Positions 1-7,121 of a DNA stretch of 64,000 nucleotides are shown here, piece by piece. A model generated the notes under the pieces. The model saw nothing but the letters and a program-made list of their open reading frames with translations, was not told where the DNA came from and ran no database searches. The DNA lies in contig CAVURO010000005.1 in NCBI GenBank assembly GCA_963743945.1, positions 124,001 through 188,000 of the forward strand. The letters are read 5' to 3'. This DNA comes from JACOTK01 sp963743945 (GTDB lineage: Bacteria; Actinomycetota; Acidimicrobiia; Acidimicrobiales; CADCSY01). A program made the position numbers and the translations under genes. Position 1 is the stretch's first letter; every line of letters starts with the position of its first letter.

Positions 1-663
1 TTGTCGGGAGCGGGTGCGTCGGTCGGTGTGGCCGATATCGATGAGGACGGGGGCAGGGAGACGGTGCGCCTGATAGAGGCGCAGGGGGGAACAGCGGCCT
101 TCGTGCGCACCGACGTACGTTCTCCGGAGAGCATCGAAGCACTGTTCGCCTCGATCGAGAAGCTCTACGGTGGTGTCGACATCGTGCACAACAACGCCGG
201 CCTGGTCAGCGGCAATCCACCGTGGCCGGGAACGCCCACGAGCCGAATCGTCGACGTGCTCAACGTGAACCTCGGTGGCGTGATGCTCGGCACCCGTGTC
301 GCGTGTGACTATCTGCGCAGGCGTGGCGGGGGAGCGATCGTCAACACCGCATCGATCGCCGCTCAGATCCCGTTTCCCGATGATGCCGTCTACGCGGCGA
401 CCAAGGCCGGGGTTCTGATGTTCACCCAGTCATGCCAGGCTCTCAAGGAGCGGGAGAACATCCGCGTCAACGCGGTGCTTCCCTCGATGGTTGACACCCC
501 GATGGTCAACAAGACAGGTGACGGCACGCAACCCGCCGAGTGGCTCAAGCCGGCGCTCGACGCCGTGCCCATGATCAAGCCTGAGGCGATCGCCGAGGCC
601 GTCCTGGCTCTCGTCCTGGACGACTCGGTCGCGGGAGAGGGTCGAACGGTTCTGGGTTTCTGA
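1..663 (+). CDS. SDR-family oxidoreductase, 5' end cut by window edge
   Basis: Classical short-chain dehydrogenase/reductase (NAD(P)-dependent alcohol/ketone interconversion, cytosol). Visible are the NNAG motif (residues 64-67 of the 220 seen) and the catalytic triad Ser118, Tyr131 and Lys135 (YAATK). The N-terminal TGxxxGIG cofactor loop and first strand/helix are absent: the reading starts in the segment normally following them (GAGASVGVADID), so the real start lies before base 1 and the TTG at base 1 is only the edge. It precedes the E1 alpha gene by 55 bases in the same direction and may belong to that cluster, for instance as an acetoin/diol-type dehydrogenase; that link is inference and the substrate is unknown. 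Confidence 0.85.
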   Translation: MSGAGASVGVADIDEDGGRETVRLIEAQGGTAAFVRTDVRSPESIEALFASIEKLYGGVDIVHNNAGLVSGNPPWPGTPTSRIVDVLNVNLGGVMLGTRVACDYLRRRGGGAIVNTASIAAQIPFPDDAVYAATKAGVLMFTQSCQALKERENIRVNAVLPSMVDTPMVNKTGDGTQPAEWLKPALDAVPMIKPEAIAEAVLALVLDDSVAGEGRTVLGF

Positions 664-718
664 CGAAGCGCAATTGCGAGCATCACCACCCATGCAGCGA
701 ACGAGAGGATGAAGGCCA

Positions 719-1708
719 ATGACGTCAGCAGAGACGGGGATCTCAGACGAGGTTCTCGTGGCCATCTACGAGAAGATGACGAGGATCAAGCAGTGCGACG
801 AGCGCTTCCGCATGCTCATGTCGAGCGGACAGATCTTCATCGTCTACTACTCACCCCGTGGACAGGAGGCGATCTCCGCCGCCGTGTCGGCGAACCTTCG
901 GCCCGATGACTATGTGATCACCACCTATCGGGGGCTGCACGATCAACTCGCGAAGGGCGTCAACATGCGTGGCCTCTGGGCAGAGTTCCTCGGTCGCCAG
1001 ACCGGAACCTGCAAGGGCAAGGGTGGCCCGATGCACATCACCGATCCCTCGTCGGGACTCATGGTGACCACCGGCATCGTCGGTGGTGGCATTCCGATTG
1101 CGAACGGTCTCGCTCTTGCCTCGCAGCTCGCCGGTACCGACCAGGTCACGGTGGTGAACTTCGGTGACGGCGCGACCAATATCGGCGCTTTCCATGAGGC
1201 ACTGAACCTCGCCTCCATCTGGCAGCTTCCGGTCATCTTCGTCTGTCAGAACAACCTGTACGCCGAGCACACGACCTTTCAGAACGGAACAGCCGTCGAC
1301 GAGATCGCCACACGAGCCGTGTCCTATCGCATGCCCGGAGTCCGTGTGGACGGCAACAACCCTGTTGCCATGTACGAGGTGGCCAAGGAGGCGGTCGAGC
1401 GCGCGAGGGCTGGTGGAGGGCCGACCCTGTTGGAGTGCATGACGTATCGATTTCACGGGCATCTGCTGGGCGATTCCATGGAGTACCAACCGTCGGAGGA
1501 GCGTGCCGCAGCCATCGAGGCCGACCCGGTTGTCCGCTATCGACAGTGGCTGATCGACAACGGCCATGCAGGAGCGGACCAGCTCGCCGCCTTGGAGGCC
1601 GCCATCGAGGCGGAGATCGATGACGCGGTGGAGTTTGCCCAGAACAGCCCTGTTCCCGATCCCGAGGAGCTCTACACCGATGTCTACGCGGAGGTAGTGA
1701 CACGATGA
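719..1708 (+). CDS. Thiamine-diphosphate-dependent dehydrogenase E1 alpha subunit (acetoin/2-oxoacid type)
   Basis: E1 alpha subunit of a 2-oxo acid or acetoin dehydrogenase complex, 329 residues, the usual size. The ThDP/Mg binding motif runs from GDG (residues 149-151) to NN (178-179); the GKGGPMH stretch (100-106) and the GIVGGGIPIANG segment are typical of the AcoA/PDH-alpha branch. The enzyme decarboxylates or cleaves the substrate and passes the acyl group to a lipoyl arm together with E1 beta. The stop overlaps the E1 beta start (ATGA), indicating translational coupling. Start ATG at 719 is preceded by a purine-rich GAAGG; an in-phase-shifted ATG at 709 does not give this protein. Whether the substrate is acetoin, pyruvate or a branched 2-oxo acid cannot be decided from sequence. 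Confidence 0.9.
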   Translation: MTSAETGISDEVLVAIYEKMTRIKQCDERFRMLMSSGQIFIVYYSPRGQEAISAAVSANLRPDDYVITTYRGLHDQLAKGVNMRGLWAEFLGRQTGTCKGKGGPMHITDPSSGLMVTTGIVGGGIPIANGLALASQLAGTDQVTVVNFGDGATNIGAFHEALNLASIWQLPVIFVCQNNLYAEHTTFQNGTAVDEIATRAVSYRMPGVRVDGNNPVAMYEVAKEAVERARAGGGPTLLECMTYRFHGHLLGDSMEYQPSEERAAAIEADPVVRYRQWLIDNGHAGADQLAALEAAIEAEIDDAVEFAQNSPVPDPEELYTDVYAEVVTR

Positions 1709-2707
1709 CGACGACCGACCAGCCGAGCCGCATGATGATGGGGCGCGATGCGATCAACAACGCCCTCGACCTGGCGATGACCAACGATCCGAAGGTGTTC
1801 ATGCTCGGCGAGGACATCGCCGACCCCGGAGGGGGCGTCTACGGCGTGACGCGCGGACTCTCGGCCAAGCACGGCCTGCATCGCGTGCGTCCCACGCCGA
1901 TCTCGGAGCAGGCCATCGTCGGTGCTGCCATCGGTGCGGCGATCGCGGGCTACCGACCGGTTGCCGAGATCATGATCATGGACTTCTTTGCCGTCTGCAT
2001 GGACCAGGTTTCGAACCACGCGGCGAAGTTGCGATACATGTCGGGAGGAGCGACCACCGTGCCCCTGACGATTCGGTGCTCGGCAGGTGGTGGCAACTCA
2101 CTTGGTGCACAGCATTCCGAGATGCTCGAAGCCTGGCTGACGCACATTCCGGGGCTCAAGGTCGCCATCGCGAGCAACCCCAAGGACGCCAAGGGCCTGT
2201 TGAGCACCTGCATCTACGACGATGACCCTTGCATCTTCATCGAGCAACTCATGGGATACTTCTCGGCATGTGACGTGCCCGAGGGGGACTACCGGGTGCC
2301 ACTTGGGAAGGCGGACATCAAGCGCGAAGGAAGCGATGTCACCGTCATCAGCTACGGCCGCCAGGTTGGGGAGGCCTTGAGCGCGGCCGAGAAGTTGGCC
2401 GAAGGGGGGATCAGCGTGGAGGTTCTCGATCTGCGCTGGCTTCAGCCCTTGGATGAGGCAGCAATCCTGGAGTCTGTCGCCAAGACGAAGCGTGCGGTCA
2501 TCTACCACGAGGCGGTCACACGCGGCGGGCTCGGCGCCGAGATCAGCAGCATCATCACCGAGAGTCTCTTCGCGCACCCTCGATGCCGCAGTGGTTCGGG
2601 TGGGCGCCAAGAACACACCGATTCCCTATGCACGCAGCCTCGAACAGGATTGCCTGCCGACAACTGCCGATCTCCAGCACGCGGTGGAGATGCTCGTCAA
2701 ATCATGA
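1705..2707 (+). CDS. E1 beta subunit of thiamine-dependent dehydrogenase, frameshifted near the 3' end
   Basis: Transketolase-like pyrimidine-binding beta subunit partnering the upstream E1 alpha (GEDIADPGGG, ISEQAIVGAAIG, GGGNSLGAQHSEMLEA and the C-terminal transketolase domain with LDLRWLQPLD are visible). In the starting frame the sequence becomes nonsense after ITESLFA and would run on into the lipoyl-domain gene. In the +1 frame from about 2576 the canonical E1 beta ending appears (TLDAAVVRVGAKNTPIPYA onwards) and stops with TGA at 2705-2707. One extra base, most simply the C at 2575, explains this: removing it gives ESLFATLDA. The coordinates given span the repaired gene. Read literally, the window encodes a 410-residue E1 beta-lipoyl fusion with a scrambled 43-residue join. 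Sequence error or genuine mutation cannot be distinguished here. Confidence 0.85.
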
Positions 2708-2937
2708 ACGTTCCGGTCAATGTTCCGCGTCTAGGATTTTCCATGACCGAGGGAACGCTCGTCGAATGGCTGGTCGCCGACGGCGACACCGTGGCTCCCG
2801 GGGCACCGCTCTACATCTTGGAAACGGATAAAGTTGAAAATGAGATCGAGTCACCGGCGGGTGGTCAGCTTCGCCACATCGCTCAACCCGGAGAAGTCCT
2901 GCCGGTGGGTTCACCCCTCGGTGAGATCATCGGCTGA
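2704..2937 (+). CDS. Stand-alone lipoyl (biotinyl/lipoyl attachment) domain protein
   Basis: A 77-residue protein made only of a lipoyl domain: N-terminal PRLGFSMTEGTLVEW strand, then ETDKVENEIESP carrying the lipoylated lysine, and a closing GEVLPVGSPLGEI strand. The DK with SP eight residues later is the lipoyl rather than the biotin (MKM) signature. The ATG at 2704 overlaps the true E1 beta stop (ATGA). In 2-oxo acid and acetoin dehydrogenases this domain is normally the N-terminus of E2; here no peripheral-subunit-binding or acyltransferase domain follows and none is elsewhere in the window. It probably works as a free swinging-arm carrier for the neighbouring E1; the acyl acceptor enzyme and the E3 must lie elsewhere. 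Confidence 0.85.
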   Translation: MNVPVNVPRLGFSMTEGTLVEWLVADGDTVAPGAPLYILETDKVENEIESPAGGQLRHIAQPGEVLPVGSPLGEIIG

Positions 2938-2963
2938 ACCGATCTTGGCGGCGGTGGTGGTGG

Positions 2964-3758
2964 GTGATGGTTGAAAAGCGTCCCGTGAAGAAGGCGGGCC
3001 GCACGTCGTTTCCGGGTATCGACAACGTGCCGGCGCCCGGCAAACGTCCGAGGACCCGACGGAATTCGGTCGGTCGTCCGCTGGGATCGGACAGCGCGGA
3101 GACGCGAAGCAGGATTCTCGATGCAGCTCGCACCTGTTTCGGCCTGAGTGGCTACGACAAGACCACCAACCGCGACGTCGCTGACGTCGCCCACATCACC
3201 ACGGGCGCGATCTATCACTATTTCGACTCCAAGCAGGCGCTCTTCGCTGCAACCCTGCACGAGGTGCAGAGCTCCATTCTCGCATCGCTGAGGGAAAGCG
3301 CCGATGAGTGCGAGCGGTTGATCGACAAGATCATGGCGATCCTCGATCGGTCTGTTGCGATTCACGGTTCCGATCCCTCCCTGGCCGCCTTCGCCTCGAT
3401 TGCCCTGATCGAGGTGCAGCGACACGAAGAGCTTCAGGTCTCGGTCGGGAGCGACATCGCCGGCACGTATCTGTTCTTCGACGAGCTGGTCGGGGCGCAT
3501 CTCGACGAGCTCGCCGAGGATGTGAACCCCACCGACCTGGTGAACTGCCTCTTTGCGATCGTGCTCGGCCTGTCGCAGTTCGCTGCTGCCGCCGGAAGCC
3601 CGCAAAGCCACAAGGATGCCGTGGATGCGTTCAAGAGGATGCTCGACGGTTCCATGTTTGTGAAGCCGTCGAGCGTCGGAAGTTTGCGAGCCGTCGGGTC
3701 GAAGGCCAAGGCACCCGCGAAGAACACGCGTTCGCGACGAAGTGCCGCCGGCCGCTGA
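2964..3758 (+). CDS. TetR/AcrR-family transcriptional regulator
   Basis: One-component repressor-type regulator, 264 residues from GTG 2964 (ATG at 2967 is equally possible). The N-terminal helix-turn-helix domain is clear (about residues 45-95: ETRSRILDAARTCF, then TTNRDVADVAHITTGAIYHY and FDSKQALF). The C-terminal ligand domain is not recognisably assigned to a subfamily. Odd features are a basic, disordered ~40-residue N-terminal extension and a Lys/Arg/Ala-rich C-terminal tail. It stands between the E1/lipoyl genes and the acyl-CoA mutase gene, same strand, 68 bases before the latter; an AT-rich palindromic sequence in that gap is a candidate target. An acyl-CoA ligand is plausible by context only. 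Confidence 0.88.
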   Translation: MMVEKRPVKKAGRTSFPGIDNVPAPGKRPRTRRNSVGRPLGSDSAETRSRILDAARTCFGLSGYDKTTNRDVADVAHITTGAIYHYFDSKQALFAATLHEVQSSILASLRESADECERLIDKIMAILDRSVAIHGSDPSLAAFASIALIEVQRHEELQVSVGSDIAGTYLFFDELVGAHLDELAEDVNPTDLVNCLFAIVLGLSQFAAAAGSPQSHKDAVDAFKRMLDGSMFVKPSSVGSLRAVGSKAKAPAKNTRSRRSAAGR

Positions 3759-3817
3759 TCAGCGGGCGGCGCACGATCAAACCCCATGAAACAAGCACCG
3801 ATAGGGCGCTGAGGAAT

Positions 3818-3834
3818 ATTAACTAAATGGTTAG
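3818..3834. promoter_or_regulatory. Candidate TetR operator/promoter overlapping the mutase start
   Basis: In otherwise GC-rich DNA this AT-rich patch contains an imperfect inverted repeat, TAACTA-AA-TGGTTA (one mismatch), just after a TATTAA -10-like hexamer. It spans the first possible start codon of the mutase gene (ATG 3827), which favours use of the downstream GTG at 3878 or translational blocking when bound. The upstream TetR gene is the obvious candidate binder. Inferred from sequence shape only. Confidence 0.4.
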
Positions 3835-5536
3835 ATCAATTGGACAGGATCAGGGATCTGCGACTATCGTCACACCTGTGGGCCGGGAGACGTGGCAGAA
3901 ATCCTATGAGGCATCGCCACTGCGTGACGCGGACTTCACGACGATGTCCGGGGTACCGCTGAAGGCGGTCTACGGGCCGGAGGATCTTGCGCCGGAAGCA
4001 GAAGCGCAGGGGAGTGGTCAATACCCCGGGCAGTACCCCTATGCCCGGGGTATCCACGCCTCCATGTATCGGACGAAGCTCTGGACCACGCGGATGTTCG
4101 CGGGGTTCGGCACGGCCATCGACACGAACGAGCGCTTCCGCCAGTTGCTCGACGACGGCTCGGAGGGACTCTCCACCGCATTTGACGTCCCCACGTTGAT
4201 GGGTCTGGATTCCGACGACCCCATGAGTCTGGGGGAGGTCGGCAAGTGTGGCGTCGCCATCGACACCCTCGCCGACGTCGAGGACCTGTATCGGGGCATC
4301 GACCTCGCCGAGGTCACCACATCCATGACCATCAACTCGCCGGCAGCGATCCTGCTCGCGATGTACGTGGCGAGTGCCGAGCTGACCGGAACACCGCGAC
4401 GACTGCTCGGTGGAACGCTTCAGAACGACATCCTGAAGGAGTACCAGGCGCAGAAGGAGTTCATCTTTCCACCGCGGCCCTCACTTCGATTGGTCGCCGA
4501 CACGATGAAGTTCTGTGCAGCGGAGATGCCACGATGGAACGCCCTGTCGGTGTCGGGCTATCACATTCGAGAGGCCGGCTCCACCGCAGCTCAGGAGTTG
4601 GCCTTCACGTTGGCGAACGGTTTCGCCTATGTGGAGACCGGGGTTGGAACCGGACTCGCCGTCGATGACTTCGCACCGCGCCTGTCGTTCTTCTTCAACG
4701 CCCATCTCGACTTCTTCGAAGAGATCGCGAAGTACCGCGCCGCCCGTCGCATCTGGGCGAGGTGGCTGCGTGATCGTTACGGCGCCGTGGATGAACGATC
4801 CCTGAAGCTGCGCTTCCACACGCAGACCTCGGGCGCCTCCCTGACCGCTACCCAGCCGGAGGTGAACATCGTCAGGACTGCGATTGAGGCCCTTGCGGGG
4901 ATCATGGGAGGAACGCAGTCGCTGCACACCAACGCGATGGATGAGGCGTTGGCGCTCCCCACCGAGAAGGCGGCGCGTGTGGCAGTGAGGACCCAACAGG
5001 TGCTTGCCCATGAGATCGGTGTCGCTCATGTGGCCGACCCGCTCGGGGGGTCGTGGTTCGTCGAGGCGCTCACCGACGAGATCGAGGCGCAGGCCGAGGC
5101 CATCTTCCGCCACATCGAGGAGATGGGGTCCGGCTCCATGCTCGAGGGAGTGCTCGGGGGAATCGAGGATGGTTGGTTCCAGCGCGAGATCAGCAACGCC
5201 GCCTATGACTACGGCCGCAGAATCGAGAACGGTCGCAACATCATCGTCGGCGTCAACCAGTTCACAGGCGGCAACGAGGAGGACCCGATTCCGATCCTGC
5301 AGATCGGGCCGGAATGCGAGCAGGAGCAGCTCCGTCGCCTGAAGGCCGTTCGCGAGGGTCGCGATGATCGCGCAGTTCGCGATGCCCTTGCGTCATTGCG
5401 ACAGGCAGCGGAGGATCCATCGACCAACCTCATGCCGGTTTTGATCGATGTCGTCCGGACGTACGCAACCGTCGGCGAGGTCGTCACCTCGTTGGCCGAT
5501 GTGTTCGGGCGTTGGCGAGAAGTGCCGGAATTCTGA
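3827..5536 (+). CDS. icmA: Acyl-CoA mutase large subunit, isobutyryl-CoA mutase-type (methylmalonyl-CoA mutase family)
   Basis: Substrate-binding large subunit of an adenosylcobalamin-dependent acyl-CoA mutase, 569 residues, without the C-terminal B12-binding domain, the architecture of two-subunit mutases. Aligning by eye to Propionibacterium methylmalonyl-CoA mutase, Tyr89 is Phe91 (TRMFAGFG), Arg207, which binds the substrate carboxylate, is Gln209 (LKEYQAQKEF), and catalytic His244 is kept (His246, SGYHIREAG). The Phe/Gln pair is the known isobutyryl-CoA mutase signature, and FDVPTLMGLDSDD and SLGEVGKCGVAID also look like Streptomyces IcmA. Arg82 is Lys84 and Tyr75 is His77. So the likely reaction is isobutyryl/n-butyryl-CoA (or a related branched acyl-CoA) isomerisation. 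No small B12 subunit or MeaB-type GTPase is in the window. The start could also be GTG 3878, beyond the AT-rich operator-like patch. Confidence 0.85.
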   Translation: MVRSIGQDQGSATIVTPVGRETWQKSYEASPLRDADFTTMSGVPLKAVYGPEDLAPEAEAQGSGQYPGQYPYARGIHASMYRTKLWTTRMFAGFGTAIDTNERFRQLLDDGSEGLSTAFDVPTLMGLDSDDPMSLGEVGKCGVAIDTLADVEDLYRGIDLAEVTTSMTINSPAAILLAMYVASAELTGTPRRLLGGTLQNDILKEYQAQKEFIFPPRPSLRLVADTMKFCAAEMPRWNALSVSGYHIREAGSTAAQELAFTLANGFAYVETGVGTGLAVDDFAPRLSFFFNAHLDFFEEIAKYRAARRIWARWLRDRYGAVDERSLKLRFHTQTSGASLTATQPEVNIVRTAIEALAGIMGGTQSLHTNAMDEALALPTEKAARVAVRTQQVLAHEIGVAHVADPLGGSWFVEALTDEIEAQAEAIFRHIEEMGSGSMLEGVLGGIEDGWFQREISNAAYDYGRRIENGRNIIVGVNQFTGGNEEDPIPILQIGPECEQEQLRRLKAVREGRDDRAVRDALASLRQAAEDPSTNLMPVLIDVVRTYATVGEVVTSLADVFGRWREVPEF

Positions 5537-5654
5537 CGACAGCAACATCGCCGGCAGGAGTCCGCAGGGAAAGGACGAAGTAGCTACCTGAAGTTGGTGA
5601 TCTGTCCCATTTGTCCTCGTTGGAGGTAAGTGGCAATCACGGCTTCCGTTTGCT

Positions 5655-7121
5655 TTGGGGGGGTCCAATGTCATCAGGTTACGGTGCAAGGCGCAACCGG
5701 GCTCGAAGGGTCTTGTCGTGAGACAGGGACCGTCACTGCTCGACAGCCCGCCGCGGATCAGTCCAGGTCGAATCATGCGGCTTGGGTGGGCGGGGCTCCA
5801 TCACGGAACCCGGGTCGCGTGGGGTGTCGTGCGGCGAGACGATCGCGGCGCTGCTCGTCTGGCGGCTCTCGAGATGCGTATGGCGTTCCAGAAGCTCGGC
5901 CCGACCTATGTGAAGTTCGGGCAGATCATTGCATCCTCGCCGGCGTTCGGTGATGAGCTGGTCGGTGAGTTCGCACAATGCCTTGATCGTGTGCCTGCAG
6001 AGGGTCGTGCCACGGTTGAGGCGACGTTGCGCGCGGAACTGGGTGATCTCGAAAGGAAGTTCTCGCACATCGACTGGGAACCGATTGCCGCAGGCTCCAT
6101 CGCCCAGGTGTTTCGGGCGACGACCATCGATGGTCACGACGTCGTCATCAAGGTGCAGCGAACCGGATTGCGCGAGATCCTGCGCACCGATCTACGCCTG
6201 ATGGTGGCGGGGGCGAGGACCCTGTTGCGGCTTCGGCCCTCATTGCGGGCCGCCAATCCGGTAGGCGTTATCGAGGACTTCGCGCAGGGACTCGTCGATG
6301 AGCTGAACTTCGTCACCGAGGCAGGCTGGATGGATGAGCTCCGGGAGGTGCTCGCGCCTTGGCCGATTCGCGTTCCGACCGTTCACCATGCACTGACCAC
6401 GGAGCGGGTACTGGTCATGGAGTATCTCGAGGGCATCAAGATCTCCGATCGTGAAGGCCGTGCGGCAATGGGCGTCGACTCGCAAAAGCTCATCGACACG
6501 GTGTTCGCCTCGGTGATCTACTCGGCGTGTCGCCACGGGGTCTTCCATGGCGACATGCACGCAGGCAACATCCTGGTGATGCCTTCGGGGGAGGTAGGCC
6601 TGCTCGACTTCGGCATCGTCGGCCGACTCGAGGGACAGCTGCGAGTTCAGGTTTCGGAGATGTTGAAGTGTCTGTTCGAGCAGGAGTGGGACCGCATGGC
6701 CCCGATCTGTTTCGAGATGGCCGACATGACCAACGTCGACATGCCCTCGGCAGTGGCGGACCTGGCCGACATCGGCGACCGGTATCTCGGTATGCCCCTC
6801 AGTGAGATGCCTCTTGGCGAGATGACCGGAGAGATTCTCCAGAACTGCAACCGCTACGGCTTCGTCCTGCCGACCGAGATACTGCTGTTCTTCAAGTCCT
6901 TGCTCTATCTCGACGGCCTGGGTATCCGCATTCTTCCGGAGTATGAGGTGTTCAGTCCGGAGAACGGCATGAGCCTCATGCCGTTTCTGGCACCCGAGAT
7001 CTGTGGTGCGCCGGCCCATGAGAACCCGACCTATGACTTCGCGCACGTGCTTCGCCAGGTGGACGAAGGTTTCGAGCAGGCCGGACAGGATGACTCGATG
7101 GTTGTCGAGGGGGGCCGGTGA
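5655..7121 (+). CDS. UbiB/ABC1/AarF-family atypical kinase
   Basis: Protein-kinase-like ATPase of the ABC1/ADCK/UbiB family, about 470-490 residues. Family marks are present: the KxGQ motif (VKFGQIIASSP), the Ala-rich nucleotide loop (AAGSIAQVFRA, here AAGS), the lysine in VVIKVQR, the catalytic HGDMHAGNI loop and the metal-binding LDFGIVG. UbiB relatives support quinone or other isoprenoid-lipid metabolism at the membrane; the substrate here is unknown and no quinone genes are nearby. TTG 5655 is the earliest start; GTG 5718 and ATG 5775 are alternatives, and residues before 5718 look non-conserved. The end overlaps the start of the LivH-LivM gene (GTGA), so kinase and permease are probably cotranslated, an unusual pairing. 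The preceding 118 bases show no clear promoter. Confidence 0.85.
   Translation: MGGSNVIRLRCKAQPGSKGLVVRQGPSLLDSPPRISPGRIMRLGWAGLHHGTRVAWGVVRRDDRGAARLAALEMRMAFQKLGPTYVKFGQIIASSPAFGDELVGEFAQCLDRVPAEGRATVEATLRAELGDLERKFSHIDWEPIAAGSIAQVFRATTIDGHDVVIKVQRTGLREILRTDLRLMVAGARTLLRLRPSLRAANPVGVIEDFAQGLVDELNFVTEAGWMDELREVLAPWPIRVPTVHHALTTERVLVMEYLEGIKISDREGRAAMGVDSQKLIDTVFASVIYSACRHGVFHGDMHAGNILVMPSGEVGLLDFGIVGRLEGQLRVQVSEMLKCLFEQEWDRMAPICFEMADMTNVDMPSAVADLADIGDRYLGMPLSEMPLGEMTGEILQNCNRYGFVLPTEILLFFKSLLYLDGLGIRILPEYEVFSPENGMSLMPFLAPEICGAPAHENPTYDFAHVLRQVDEGFEQAGQDDSMVVEGGR

Noticed and set aside
1705..2937. A genuine E1 beta-lipoyl fusion protein
   Set aside because: The join is nonsense sequence, while the +1 frame gives the conserved E1 beta C-terminus ending with an ATGA overlap to the lipoyl start; two genes plus a one-base indel explain everything.
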